In this document: positions 37,725 through 46,819 of the stretch, in pieces
Numbering within the stretch: position 1 is the first letter of the stretch
Layout: the number at the start of each line of letters is the position of its first letter
Assembly (NCBI RefSeq): GCF_012427845.1
Contig: NZ_CP038498.1
Span: 2,976,001 to 3,040,000 of the forward strand
From: Pectobacterium punjabense
GTDB lineage: Bacteria; Pseudomonadota; Gammaproteobacteria; Enterobacterales; Enterobacteriaceae
Reading direction: 5' to 3'
Length of the DNA: 64,000 nucleotides
The notes under the pieces: generated by a model
The model's input: the letters and a program-made list of their open reading frames with translations, nothing else
Database searches by the model: none
What the model was told of the DNA's origin: nothing
Program-made: the position numbers and the translations under genes

Positions 37725-37833
37725 TTATATAGCCAAGGACGGCTAACTCAGCATTGGGACATAAAGTAACCTTAACTGAAAAGCTTAATTACTTAACAGT
37801 TTTCAATCATATGAATGAGGTCATATTAGAAAA

Positions 37834-38583
37834 TTAATCTATTTCATACTTTTCTATTTCCGATTTTAAATATTGAACCATCCTCATCAAATTGTATAAC
37901 GAAAAATATAATTGCTGACTTTTATCACTTTGTTCTTTTGAGTAAAAAGGATTTAAGTCTTGCCTTAAACCACCTTTCGCATCATTTAAAATCTTGATAG
38001 TTGAACACCAACCGCTATGAATAATTTGATTTAATAACGTTATAGTAGACATATTCATATATGCTCTTGAGTTTATCAATTTACTTGCGTCTTCTTCTAT
38101 TTTATTGACTCCATATAAAAAATATTCAAACCAATCTGCAGATTGAAATGGCTGTGTATACCCCAAAACCAAAGGTGCATCTTTCTTAAACGGTGATATG
38201 TTTAGGATTGCTTTCCCAACATCATCTACTGATGAGTTTACATCCAAATCAATAGATGCTTTTTTACCAAACTCTTGGATATGAGTTTGGAATGAGGTAG
38301 TTATAATACGAAGGCGAGATATAACGAAAACCGAACTTCGGCATTTATCCTTATATATTTCAGGATAAATTGCTACAACATAAAAAATATAACTAGCAAT
38401 AATTGATGCAAGAACCCCCTCGACAACAGCACTTACGTCATACATCCATGTGAAAGGTGCTGTTATTTTATTTAAAACCAAACACTTTACTATTAATAAC
38501 AATAAAGCCCCAACGCCTATTTTATGATACAATGAATTTATAGACTTTATAAACTTACAAGTCTTATTAATTATATTTTCCAC
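37834..38583 (-). CDS. Membrane-anchored protein, function unknown
   Basis: This is a 249-residue protein with two N-terminal transmembrane segments (GVGALLLLIVKCLVL and VEGVLASIIASYIFYVVAIY) and a long, probably cytoplasmic, helical C-terminal domain without recognised motifs. It is AT-rich and directly follows the integrase in opposite orientation, a typical place for defence or cargo genes. No partner gene is adjacent. No family was recognised. Confidence 0.7.
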   Translation of the reverse strand: MENIINKTCKFIKSINSLYHKIGVGALLLLIVKCLVLNKITAPFTWMYDVSAVVEGVLASIIASYIFYVVAIYPEIYKDKCRSSVFVISRLRIITTSFQTHIQEFGKKASIDLDVNSSVDDVGKAILNISPFKKDAPLVLGYTQPFQSADWFEYFLYGVNKIEEDASKLINSRAYMNMSTITLLNQIIHSGWCSTIKILNDAKGGLRQDLNPFYSKEQSDKSQQLYFSLYNLMRMVQYLKSEIEKYEID

Positions 38584-38966
38584 TTATTTCCCTCAAAATA
38601 AAAAATCGTATTAATAAATAATCATAACATGACCGAAAATGAAATATGATTGATATCTATCCCTTAGTCCAATCTTTTAAACTCTTGCCGAACCAATACA
38701 TTAAATCAATTCTCCAGACTCATCGCAACAACGCCATCAACGGTTCACGCAGCTCTGAAACGATATGAATTTGAAAGTTAGGGAACTAACCAGCCGTAGA
38801 TTTCCTTATATCGTGTTTAGCAATTGACTAGTACCAACCCTAGCCTTACATTGCAACCGATCAGGCACGAGACTTGACAAAAGACCACCTGAACACCTGT
38901 TTCGCCCCTGAAAGGTACTTGCGATACCAGACAAGGGCTAACCTCAACGTTATAAGGACTAACGCT

Positions 38967-39074
38967 ATGGCTGTCTGTCAGTTTACCCATTCCCTTCCTG
39001 AAAATCTGCATCTGGCTACTGCTTTTTTTGCCACAACTCAACATCCAGCAACGGAGGTTTATCATGTTCGATAA
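38967..39074 (+). CDS. Possible leader peptide (35 aa)
   Basis: The ATG at 38967 has AAGGA upstream and opens a 35-residue frame (MAVCQFTHSLPENLHLATAF then FATTQHPATEV). It overlaps the next start by 11 bp. The overlap suggests translational coupling, but composition gives no function. It may be only a leader. Confidence 0.35.
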   Translation: MAVCQFTHSLPENLHLATAFFATTQHPATEVYHVR

Positions 39075-39243
39075 CACGCCGCTGGAACTGGAAGAAATCA
39101 TCGATCAGTGTCGGGCATTGATTTACGCCGTTGTTGAACTGGATGAACCCAAGGCAAAAGAAATTTTGATCTTCGTCCTTTGGGAACGGTTTGATCTGTT
39201 ATTTCGTACTTTTCATACGCCAGAAGTGATTCCAGTAGGCTAA
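39064..39243 (+). CDS. Small acidic protein (59 aa), function unknown
   Basis: The ATG at 39064 has a perfect GGAGG seven bases upstream. The product is acidic and helical (LELEEIIDQCRALIYAVVEL, then KEILIFVLWERFDLLFRTF). No family was recognised; similar small proteins occur in enterobacterial mobile elements, from memory. It follows the possible leader peptide and precedes the PAAR locus on the opposite strand. Confidence 0.55.
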   Translation: MFDNTPLELEEIIDQCRALIYAVVELDEPKAKEILIFVLWERFDLLFRTFHTPEVIPVG

Positions 39244-39392
39244 GGAAACAGCCATGGGGATAACGCATTAAGGCCACAATTTTAATTGTGCGGGAAGTTG
39301 AGCAGCACATACAGATTGTTGTGCTGCTATTTAATTTTTTTGATTACAGTTCGTCGTTATGAGATTTTTATTTTAACAAGTAAATCATCAGA

Positions 39393-39602
39393 CTACTTTT
39401 TAAAATCAACCTTACTGAAACAGTCTGGTGTTAATGTGATACAGGCCAGTGTCTCGCCATTATCATTGCAAAATTCTATCTCATATGCAGGGGATGGCTC
39501 ATTATAAATGTGAACAATAGCCCCTAGCATTCCTTTTTTCAATCCTTCCTCTGGAAGATCATTTTTTAAAGAAATAACATCAAATAAAGAATAAACCATC
39601 AT
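39393..39602 (-). CDS. DUF4926 protein, probable immunity to the DUF6883 toxin
   Basis: This is a 69-residue DUF4926 protein. The pattern is VYSLFDVISLKNDLPEEGLK, then KGMLGAIVHIYN and YEIEFCNDNGET, a small SH3-like barrel. DUF4926 genes usually follow DUF6883 genes, and here the ATG overlaps the stop of the toxin gene (TAATG), giving tight coupling. It is therefore the best candidate for the cognate immunity protein, probably by direct binding of the toxin domain. The immunity role is inferred from context. Confidence 0.75.
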   Translation of the reverse strand: MMVYSLFDVISLKNDLPEEGLKKGMLGAIVHIYNEPSPAYEIEFCNDNGETLACITLTPDCFSKVDFKK

Positions 39603-41380
39603 TACTTACCCTTCACATAAATTGTTGCTAACCGAGGAACATCGGAACCATTGTCAAAAAACCAACCTGTCCTAACAATAGCTGAACTCCCATTTATACC
39701 TTCAATCGGCATATCAACAATAACCTGCTGTCCATAGTTAGTTGCATTACCTAATGCCGCAGGACTTGATCCTGCGCCAAGTCTAACTTGCTCAATAAGG
39801 TCGTCCACATTGGATTGATTATAACCTAACGCAGATTCAAAAATTTTAGCTTTATGTCCTCCGACTGGATGTTCAGGATTTAATGCATAACCTGTCAGTT
39901 TATTTTTATCAATGGTTGCTTTATCTGAATTTTGAAGAACACCATCTTTAGTGATATATGGTGAATTATCCTCGCTCAGATAAACATAAATCGGTGGAAA
40001 CGCATTCTCCGGGAACACCAGAATGTAATCCCGAAAATCCTTCTCTTCCGGCATTGGTGTCGCAAGAATACTGACATCATCCATCTCTGGAATTTCAAAT
40101 CCCGGCACTGCTGACGGAATAACAGGCTGTTCACCGTGTGCCGTATCCGTGGGTAATTCGATACCCGGATTATCCGGTGTCCATAGAATCGTTGGTCCGG
40201 TTGCGCTCTCTTCCCAGAACTCGTAACGGTTATTGGGGAAATCATGTTTCAGTAATCTGACGCGAACCTGATCGCGACCACTTTCCATACTGGTGTGGTA
40301 GCCAACCGCCTTCAGCCTGCCAGTTTCTTCATCTTCCACCCACTGATAACGAACACGACTGGGGACGGTTCCCTGCTTCTTCGCTACCTCCAGTAGCTTT
40401 TCCTGTGTCAGCAAATCGTCTTTTTCACCTTTCAGATGGTGCTGAATCAATGCTCCCATCAGCAGGAAACTTTGCGCCATCTGCAACTGGCCTTGCCAGA
40501 TTGATGGACCAGAAAGACGTTTCATCTGATGTGTCAGTGCCTTTGCTGCATCCTGATTGGCCTGCGCCACAGCGCCACCCGCAGCAGCGGTCGCCCCCGC
40601 CTGTGCTGCCGTACCTGCCATGACCACTGGTTGAGGTGGCGGCAACATTGCCGCATCCGCTTTACCCACTAACAAGTCAAAAACCGTTTTATACCACGGC
40701 TCCATCGGGGGTATCTGAGGCTTGTTAATCGCACCGGGAGAGGTCTTAGGTGACGGTTCATTTTTTCCGGCCAATGACTGAGGAGGAGAAACAGCAGAAG
40801 CCGTATTTTTCTTTTTCGCTGCCTGCGCATACTGCTTTACCTCAACTGATTTTTCTTGCGAGGGATTAGCCTGCTCAACAGGTTCAGCAACATAAAAACT
40901 CATTTCCCCGATGTTGTCCTGTGGCTCGTCTTCCTTTCCCGCATCGGTACAACCCGCACCACGTAAACAGGATTTGGCAAAAACAGGCTCAACTGCCAGC
41001 ATCGGTGTTAACGCCAGCAATGGCGCACGGGTTAATGCTGCCTGTTTAGCACAGTCCTGAACGGGAGAACGATGGGGTGTATCACCAATAATGACATTGC
41101 CACTACCGGACGTGATGACTCCACCACAATTGATACCATCCCCAATACGCGCAGCGGGCTTGCCGTTAATAATAACGGTCGATGAACCTTCGGCGATTTT
41201 TCGGGAATGCACACCATGTGGTGTATTAGGACAAGGACAACCGTGAAGCAGAACAGCATCACCCTGTCGGGCAGCAGGCTGACCATTAATAATTACATCA
41301 GAACTGCCTTCGATTATCGGTGTTTCAGGGAAGCAGTCATGACCACTTCCGATATCATTAAGACGAGCAGCACCCGGCAT
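39602..41380 (-). CDS. PAAR / pyocin-S / DUF6883 effector
   Basis: This is a probable type VI secretion effector of 592 residues. The N-terminal PAAR domain (residues about 5-95) shows SSDVIINGQPAARQGD, SSTVIINGKPAARIGD and a cysteine/histidine set. A proline/alanine-rich linker and a helical stretch follow. A pyocin-S-type domain (about 330-470) includes DYILVFPENAFPPIYVYLSE. The C-terminal DUF6883 domain (about 485-592) has KLTGYALNPEHPVGGHKAKI and ends in RLATIYVKGK; it is presumed to be the toxin. The ATG at 41380 has AAGGA upstream. No T6SS genes or VgrG are in the window, so delivery would depend on a chromosomal system elsewhere. Confidence 0.85.
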   Translation of the reverse strand: MPGAARLNDIGSGHDCFPETPIIEGSSDVIINGQPAARQGDAVLLHGCPCPNTPHGVHSRKIAEGSSTVIINGKPAARIGDGINCGGVITSGSGNVIIGDTPHRSPVQDCAKQAALTRAPLLALTPMLAVEPVFAKSCLRGAGCTDAGKEDEPQDNIGEMSFYVAEPVEQANPSQEKSVEVKQYAQAAKKKNTASAVSPPQSLAGKNEPSPKTSPGAINKPQIPPMEPWYKTVFDLLVGKADAAMLPPPQPVVMAGTAAQAGATAAAGGAVAQANQDAAKALTHQMKRLSGPSIWQGQLQMAQSFLLMGALIQHHLKGEKDDLLTQEKLLEVAKKQGTVPSRVRYQWVEDEETGRLKAVGYHTSMESGRDQVRVRLLKHDFPNNRYEFWEESATGPTILWTPDNPGIELPTDTAHGEQPVIPSAVPGFEIPEMDDVSILATPMPEEKDFRDYILVFPENAFPPIYVYLSEDNSPYITKDGVLQNSDKATIDKNKLTGYALNPEHPVGGHKAKIFESALGYNQSNVDDLIEQVRLGAGSSPAALGNATNYGQQVIVDMPIEGINGSSAIVRTGWFFDNGSDVPRLATIYVKGK

Positions 41381-41541
41381 TGTCATTTTCCTTTGACAGT
41401 AAAACACTCCTTTTGAGGGCTGAATGTTGGGCGCTTTTTATGGATGATTCAATACCGGAACCGTTAACAGATAAGGAAACAGCGATGCGTCATGATAATT
41501 TTACTTATATAAGAACATTATTTTAAATATCCTGTCTCAAA

Positions 41542-43062
41542 TCACCCACATTTCACTTTTGTTATATTGATATATTTTGGTATCGGACGGCAACTTTCCT
41601 TTTCACCTTTTTCGCCCCCGCCGTGGGTCGTACAATGTGAACCCATTTCATTGATATTGTATTGAGGAACCCAAAGTTTCTCGTCACCATACGGATTGGT
41701 TCGTACTTGTCCGTTCCAAAATACAGCGTTCGAAGCATAATATAAAACAGGTTCAACTCCGGCAGGACATGTCCCTCCATCAACCGTGATTAGACCACCA
41801 CTATTTGTCCCCCATATGCCAGATTGACAAGAAAGTGTAGCCCCTTTATCGTCCTTGCTAATTAGCCCATCAGGTGAACAACTTACTCCCGCCACAGCAG
41901 TCGATTTAACCTGTAAATATTGCCCTGAAACAATACCTGATGAAGCGATGTTTCCTGACGCAGAAATGGCCCCTGTCGTTTTTCCATCATTTGAACCCGA
42001 TAAGGTAAGGTCGCCTCTCACTCTTTGGCTTCCCCAGATATCCAGCTTAACAGAGGAATTGTTATTCCCATTCAGGGAAAGATAACCATCCCCCGCACCA
42101 CCAGATACATTTAACAGAATCATATTCGGATCGCTGGTGCCACCGCCACCAATCTGAAGTTTGCTGCTCTGGGTTTTGGCTGAAATGTAGTTTTCAGAGT
42201 TGATGCCGTTTTTTACCGTAAGCTGACTGTTCATCGATACGTTCTTACCAAATGTGGAAAACCCAATAACATTTAAATCCTCAGACACATTGACGTTCTT
42301 GGCAAAACGCCCATAGGTGCCATTAAATGAGGTCGCGTTCACGTCACCCGATGCGGTAATGTCTTTGGCGTTGTTGATACTCTGGCCTCCCATATTCAAA
42401 TCACCTGTCATTGGTAATGTTCCATCACGACGTAGATAAACCGAATACATAGAACTGTTATATCCAACACGGTAGGCCAGCAATCCCGCTGCATTTATCC
42501 CAGCATAGTTACTTTGGTTCTCAGTCCATTGACCAGCGGTTCCCGATGCCACCGTTGTGGATTGCGTCATACCACTATCAATGCCAGCCGCCTGCATAGC
42601 ACGGCCTAATAAGTCATAGCGAACACGGTTTCCTTCTGACCACGGCAATGTGGTGATAACCAGTCCGTTAATAACGTAATTAGGTGAACCTCCATCGCGC
42701 TTTAACATGATTTTATAAGATGATTTCTGCGCATTGATTCCGGTATAACTGACAGGCAACAGCCCTTCATTCACTAACGTTTGATAAGTGATTTCACAAC
42801 CGTTAGCCGTACAGGTTCTTGGTCCCGGATCGCTGCTCTGGCTGCTGCTTGAAGTTAATGTTGAAAGTTTGTCATAACGGATACTGATATAACGATTAAC
42901 CGCTTCTCCCATCTGTTTCATTTGAGCGCCTACGGTATTCGCTATAATGTTTTCCTGATCGTTTTTCATGTCCTGAAACTTTATGAATGCCATTGCTGTG
43001 CCGATACCTAACACCAATGTGACTTCCAATAGGGAAAACCCTTTTTGATTTGTTATTTTCAT
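41542..43062 (-). CDS. PilV-like type IVB pilus tip adhesin
   Basis: This is a 506-residue protein like PilV of plasmid R64 thin pili. The N-terminus is a prepilin signal (QKGFSLLEVTLVLGIGTAMA, cleaved after G before FSLLE) followed by a helical pilin stem. The middle has repeated collagen/phage-tail-like segments (MTGDLNMGGQSINNAKDITA and similar). The C-terminus (GGGEKGEKESCRPIPKYINI) is a candidate receptor-binding tip with cysteines. In R64 the 3' part is switched by a shufflon; no recombinase or inverted alternative ends are seen here. The start at 43062 has AAGGACG upstream. It is AT-rich. Confidence 0.82.
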   Translation of the reverse strand: MKITNQKGFSLLEVTLVLGIGTAMAFIKFQDMKNDQENIIANTVGAQMKQMGEAVNRYISIRYDKLSTLTSSSSQSSDPGPRTCTANGCEITYQTLVNEGLLPVSYTGINAQKSSYKIMLKRDGGSPNYVINGLVITTLPWSEGNRVRYDLLGRAMQAAGIDSGMTQSTTVASGTAGQWTENQSNYAGINAAGLLAYRVGYNSSMYSVYLRRDGTLPMTGDLNMGGQSINNAKDITASGDVNATSFNGTYGRFAKNVNVSEDLNVIGFSTFGKNVSMNSQLTVKNGINSENYISAKTQSSKLQIGGGGTSDPNMILLNVSGGAGDGYLSLNGNNNSSVKLDIWGSQRVRGDLTLSGSNDGKTTGAISASGNIASSGIVSGQYLQVKSTAVAGVSCSPDGLISKDDKGATLSCQSGIWGTNSGGLITVDGGTCPAGVEPVLYYASNAVFWNGQVRTNPYGDEKLWVPQYNINEMGSHCTTHGGGEKGEKESCRPIPKYINITKVKCG

Positions 43063-43199
43063 TTTCACCGTCCTTTTTTATTTACATGAACTTTAATTAG
43101 CAAAAATAAAAAAGTGGTCAAGATATCATTTATCTTTATTTATTGAGCAAACCAGTTATTTATTAGCACAATGGAAGAAAAAAATAACTAATGACTACA

Positions 43200-43757
43200 T
43201 CAATAACCAAATCCAAATGAGATAACATTCATCTCATTAGAACAATATTTAGTGACTTCATCGACATTTTTAACCCCCTGCTTCACAGTACCACTGGTTC
43301 CGACTTCATTACCTTCTTCATCATAACCCTCATTATCACCAACAGATATATTTGAAAACATGGATGCCGTTGCTAACACTAGCTTGGCACACTCAACAGA
43401 AGGAACATTATTGTAGGTAATATTAAATCCATTAGTGCTATAACTAAAGTTCACAGGCCCTTTCCATATATTAACTACCCGATAAGTATCCCCAACTCTC
43501 ATTTGGCTTGGTATGATTTTCGCGTCAATTAATGTTCTTGCATTGATGCCTGTATAATTAGTACTGGAACCATAAATAGCATTTATCCCAGACACGATAG
43601 CGGTAATGTTTTTTACTTCAATCTCTGCACGCTGTGCCGCCTGAGCCTTGGGGTAAATCATAAATGCACTGACAATCAACCCGGCAATAACACCTAAAAC
43701 CAATATTAGCTCAAGCAGAGAGAACCCTTTTCTATATTTTCTATTTTTTAATAACAC
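43200..43757 (-). CDS. PilS-like type IVB major pilin
   Basis: This is a prepilin of about 185 residues with cleavage motif KGFSLLELILVLGVIAG (the mature protein begins at F) and a long hydrophobic helix. The C-terminal globular part has two cysteines (VECAKL and TKYCSNEM) forming the usual pilin disulphide loop. The GTG start at 43757 is favoured by AAGGAG upstream; an ATG 24 bp earlier has no ribosome-binding site. It lies 140 bp upstream of the pilV-like gene. No pilus assembly, ATPase or prepilin peptidase gene is present in the window, so assembly must come from elsewhere or the pair is a remnant. Confidence 0.82.
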   Translation of the reverse strand: MLLKNRKYRKGFSLLELILVLGVIAGLIVSAFMIYPKAQAAQRAEIEVKNITAIVSGINAIYGSSTNYTGINARTLIDAKIIPSQMRVGDTYRVVNIWKGPVNFSYSTNGFNITYNNVPSVECAKLVLATASMFSNISVGDNEGYDEEGNEVGTSGTVKQGVKNVDEVTKYCSNEMNVISFGFGY

Positions 43758-43838
43758 CCTATTTAACTCCTTTTCATCCAAACGATGAAAAACAGATAAA
43801 CGATTACATAGGATAAGACAATAGATAGCGGCATATAA

Positions 43839-44075
43839 TTAGCGGGTTAACTGATGAACGGCTGACGCGAGAGAAATAGGTTCCATATTCAGAACTTTGA
43901 CACACTCCTTTCTTCCATTAGGATACACTTTTACCAGTTTTCCTTCTGAAATACAGTGGATAGGCATTCCAGCCCTGAATGCCTCGTTGATCGCTTTCTG
44001 TGAGGCGTTTTTGGCAATTCGACTTAACACTGCCGTATCCTCAAGCGGATTTTTCTTTAATTTCTTCTTTTTCAT
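43839..44075 (-). CDS. Small basic protein, function unknown
   Basis: This is a 78-residue protein starting MKKKKLKKNPLEDTAVLSRI. The start at 44075 has GGAGGAAATA upstream; the open frame extends 17 codons further but without a ribosome-binding site. A helix (QKAINEAFRAGMPIHCISEG) and a beta-like end (LVKVYPNGRKECVKVL) are visible. It might be a small DNA-binding or chaperone-like protein. From memory it resembles conserved island genes, but no family was named. It is divergent from the H-NS-like gene. Confidence 0.6.
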   Translation of the reverse strand: MKKKKLKKNPLEDTAVLSRIAKNASQKAINEAFRAGMPIHCISEGKLVKVYPNGRKECVKVLNMEPISLASAVHQLTR

Positions 44076-44176
44076 TATTTCCTCCGTATCCATACTGATA
44101 TATAATTTATTACTGACATGTGTCAAATTTCGATATACCCATCAATGATTCTTTATCACCATCAGGATAATAAGCT

Positions 44177-44578
44177 ATGAGTGAAGCTCTCAAAGTATTA
44201 AATAACATTCGAACCCTGCGTGTTCAGGCACGAGAAACCGATCTGGCGACACTGGAAGAAATGCTGGAAAAGCTCACCGTTATTGTTGAAGAGCGCCGTG
44301 AAGAAGAAACCAAAGTTCAACAAGAACAGGCTGAACGTCTGGCAAAAATTGAAGCTCTTCGTGCCAAACTGTTAGAAGATGGTATCGATCCGGCTGAACT
44401 GCTTGGTTCTGTTTCTGCCACCAAGTCAACAAAATCTAAACGTGCTCCTCGTCCAGCCAAATATAAATATGTCGATGAAAACGGCAATGAAAAGTTATGG
44501 ACAGGTCAGGGCCGTACACCAAAAGCTATCGCCGCTGCGCTTGAAAATGGTAAGACTTTGGAATATTTTGAGATCTGA
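44177..44578 (+). CDS. H-NS/StpA-family protein (island paralogue)
   Basis: This is a 133-residue nucleoid-associated protein. The N-terminal coiled-coil oligomerisation domain ([20 protein letters not shown]) runs to about residue 65. A flexible basic linker follows ([16 protein letters not shown]). The C-terminal DNA-binding domain has the signature [20 protein letters not shown]. The length is close to H-NS (137). It probably silences AT-rich island genes or works with the host H-NS, as plasmid-borne H-NS proteins do. A strong terminator follows. Confidence 0.94.
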   Translation: MSEALKVLNNIRTLRVQARETDLATLEEMLEKLTVIVEERREEETKVQQEQAERLAKIEALRAKLLEDGIDPAELLGSVSATKSTKSKRAPRPAKYKYVDENGNEKLWTGQGRTPKAIAAALENGKTLEYFEI

Positions 44579-44584
44579 GCCCCC

Positions 44585-44617
44585 CCCCCCTTTAAGTTTT
44601 ATTTAAAGGGGGGTTTT
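44585..44617 (+). terminator. Terminator after the H-NS-like gene
   Basis: Perfect 11-bp arms CCCCCCTTTAA (44585-44595) and TTAAAGGGGGG (44603-44613) are followed by TTTT. The preceding run of C bases lies after the stop codon. Confidence 0.88.
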
Positions 44618-44655
44618 CTAAAATTAAATATAAAAATTTAACTTAAGGACAAGAA

Positions 44656-45015
44656 ATGACAGGCAGAGTATTACTTCTGGGAGCACTTTTTCTAGTGGGG
44701 TGTACCAATTTTTCCGCAAAACAACCTTACCGAACTCAGGATGACGAACAACTTCTAATTAGCGCAAACATGCCAAACGGTGTTTTAAAGCTATGGATAA
44801 ATGAAACTCTGATTATAAATGAATCGTTCTTGAATCAAGATAAAAGTTTAGCCGGGGTCTTTAGCAATAATTACACCAATGTCTATACAGCAACCTACAA
44901 CGGTAAAAAAGTCATGGCACGATGCAAAAGAGAAACCCATGCATTTTCAGCACCAGATCATGAATGTGATGTTTTTATCAATGGAGAATATGCTGCAAAT
45001 CTCTTCCTGAGATAG
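44656..45015 (+). CDS. Small lipoprotein, function unknown
   Basis: This is a 119-residue protein with a lipoprotein signal (MTGRVLLLGALFLVGCTN, lipobox LVGC with the lipidated cysteine at 16). The mature part is beta-rich (LLISANMPNGVLKLWINETL) with two cysteines (MARCKRE and HECDVF) that may pair. An AAGGACAAGAA ribosome-binding site precedes the ATG. It is likely anchored in the outer membrane. No family was named. It may be part of the pilus-like locus nearby, which is inference only. Confidence 0.75.
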   Translation: MTGRVLLLGALFLVGCTNFSAKQPYRTQDDEQLLISANMPNGVLKLWINETLIINESFLNQDKSLAGVFSNNYTNVYTATYNGKKVMARCKRETHAFSAPDHECDVFINGEYAANLFLR

Positions 45016-45066
45016 TGTTGATAATAAATCAGCTACCGCGCCCTCTGGGGCTTGCTCAACAGCTCA

Positions 45067-45093
45067 CCGACCTAAAAACAAGTTTTAGGTCGG
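45067..45093. terminator. Hairpin between convergent genes
   Basis: Perfect 11-bp arms CCGACCTAAAA (45067-45077) and TTTTAGGTCGG (45083-45093) enclose a 5-nt loop. It sits between the lipoprotein gene (plus) and the TraD-like gene (minus). The A/T part of the arms gives a short T-run within the stem for either strand. It is a probable bidirectional terminator. Confidence 0.6.
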
Positions 45094-45120
45094 CTCACCG
45101 TTCGGACGTGAAAAGGAAAA

Positions 45121-45405
45121 CTACTGTTTGGATTTATTTAAAACATTTTCGATATAAGTTTGGCCTTGTGCTTTATACCTTTCAATATCACTTTCATGAA
45201 GATTTGGGATATCAAGCAGAATCCCAAAGACCAATTCCTTATCTACATAACCAATATCACATCCTAAGACTTTGGCAACCTCTGCACCGAAAATAATTTT
45301 CTGCCGTGTATTTTCTTTTTTCGTTTGCTGTTTCTTTTTAGCTTCCAAGAAGTATAGACGTTCTTGTGCTGAAGCAATTTGTTGTTTGATTGTTTTTGTT
45401 GTCAT
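45121..45405 (-). CDS. TraD/MobC-like mobilisation accessory protein
   Basis: This is a 94-residue protein with the basic, coiled N-terminus (QQIASAQERLYFLEAKKKQQ) and FGAEVAKVLGCDIGYVDKEL segment common to the small TraD-type proteins encoded near MobQ relaxases. Such proteins help relaxosome formation at oriT. It overlaps the preceding small gene by 4 bp. The relaxase is at 47245 on the opposite strand, with the oriT-like region between. The assignment rests on size, composition and context. Confidence 0.65.
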   Translation of the reverse strand: MTTKTIKQQIASAQERLYFLEAKKKQQTKKENTRQKIIFGAEVAKVLGCDIGYVDKELVFGILLDIPNLHESDIERYKAQGQTYIENVLNKSKQ

Positions 45406-45656
45406 ATGTCATCCCCCCAATATTTTCTATTTTTATCATAAGGAATATTCGCATAGTCATCATTATTCAGTTTTTTCTTGATTGATTTTATCTTCAATTT
45501 AAATTGCTGTTTAACCTGATGCTCTCTGAATTTCTCCCTTATCTGATTCACTCGTTTTTCTGCTTCTAAATAGGCTTGTTCTGTATCGGTATAAACACCT
45601 TCATCAAGAAGTTTTTTGGCTTCCCAATCAATGGCTTCATCATTATTTTTATACAT
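45402..45656 (-). CDS. Small charged protein of the mobilisation region
   Basis: This is an 84-residue, highly charged helical protein (EKRVNQIREKFREHQVKQQF, then KLKIKSIKKKLNNDDYANI). The start at 45656 has GGAGGTTTA upstream. It overlaps the TraD-like gene by 4 bp (ATGA), so the two are coupled. The basic C-terminal half suggests nucleic-acid or protein contacts in the relaxosome, but the family was not recognised. Confidence 0.65.
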   Translation of the reverse strand: MYKNNDEAIDWEAKKLLDEGVYTDTEQAYLEAEKRVNQIREKFREHQVKQQFKLKIKSIKKKLNNDDYANIPYDKNRKYWGDDI

Positions 45657-45728
45657 TAAACCTCCTTGTATTTGTTGTATATTCTCCTTTAACATATTTT
45701 GAAAAATTATCAATACAGCAATATACTT

Positions 45729-45833
45729 TTATTTGATAAAAAACAAACTCATAAGGCTGATATTTATACTCCATGCCACAGCATTAATGCCAATTAAAAC
45801 CAATGCTGTTTCATTCAACTCACCAAGTTTCAT
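45729..45833 (-). CDS. Small membrane peptide (34 aa)
   Basis: The ATG at 45833, with GGGAGAATAAC upstream, opens a 34-residue frame starting MKLGELNETALVLIGINAVA with one hydrophobic segment. It lies upstream of the two mobilisation-related genes in the same direction. Coding is likely from the ribosome-binding site; the function is unknown. Confidence 0.5.
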   Translation of the reverse strand: MKLGELNETALVLIGINAVAWSINISLMSLFFIK

Positions 45834-46014
45834 GTTATTCTCCCTTTTCACGTTTCACTTTATTTAACTGATATCCCCTATGTTGGCAAGTTTAGGCATT
45901 AGCCACTATATAATTAACTTAACCGCATATATATGATCGTTTAAATACGTTAAGCGCTTATATGTGAGCGCTTAACCTATTTTGTAACTATTGAATAATC
46001 AGAACCATTACCAT

Positions 46015-46467
46015 TCAAATGTCTCGTTTCAAAAATTTTTCATTTAACTCCCATGCTGCTGTTCTATTACTATCCCATGTATTATATTTATTCAATTCCG
46101 AGTATTTTATTACAGTCGATTTTGAGTGTTCACAGCTAAGGTTTATTTTAGAATCTATAGATAATCTGATAGCAAAAGCATATTCAGTAACGGTATAGAA
46201 ATCATTACTCCATTCCTTGTCACTGTCAAAATAACATCTTGGAATAGAACATATCGATTCAAGTTGTATAAGATCTGACTCTTTAAAAACATTCCCTAGT
46301 TCTTCAGTTGATTCACGAATCGCTGCATCCCAAATGGTCTCATTTTCTTCCACCCCTCCGGCAACCCATTGCCAATAATCCATATCTCTTCTTTTTAGAA
46401 GATATAAATAAAGTTCATCCCTATCAATTGAATAAGGAACAATTAGCACTTGCTTAGGTTCGCGCAT
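46015..46467 (-). CDS. Nudix hydrolase
   Basis: This is a 150-residue Nudix pyrophosphohydrolase. The Nudix box begins GGVEENETIWDAAIRES and ends TEELG, with all consensus residues (G-x5-E-x7-R-E-x2-E-E-x-G), so metal binding and hydrolysis of a nucleoside-diphosphate-linked substrate are expected. The N-terminus (VLIVPYSIDRDELYLYLLKR) resembles dihydroneopterin triphosphate/NTP pyrophosphatases, but the substrate cannot be read. The start at 46467 has GAGGTG upstream. It is a lone cargo gene in the island with AT-rich flanks. Confidence 0.88.
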   Translation of the reverse strand: MREPKQVLIVPYSIDRDELYLYLLKRRDMDYWQWVAGGVEENETIWDAAIRESTEELGNVFKESDLIQLESICSIPRCYFDSDKEWSNDFYTVTEYAFAIRLSIDSKINLSCEHSKSTVIKYSELNKYNTWDSNRTAAWELNEKFLKRDI

Positions 46468-46819
46468 AAACACCTCATACCTACAAAAAGAACGATTACC
46501 CTTCACATTTTACACCTTAACCATCTGACGTATATCACTATTTTATTTTACAGATTTAAACTCCTAAAACTGTTCTGCATGACAGCCATCATATGTAACC
46601 AATTGATTACATGGCGATTATCCCAATGACATTTCAGTATAAAATTTTCTGTGAGTGAATGTATTTATGCTGTAATGGTAAAATGAGTAACACAACACAA
46701 TAGTAATCACTAACTATTTTGTCTAATACTCACCACGTTACTTAATTTTTCTCGTTAATGTTTTTCATTCCACCTGTTAAATTTTCATTCTGATTCATAT
46801 GACCAACCTGTTAATAGTG

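Noticed and set aside
44579..44590. C11 run after the H-NS-like gene as a phase-variation switch
   Set aside because: The run lies after the stop codon and forms part of the terminator stem, so slippage would not change a protein.
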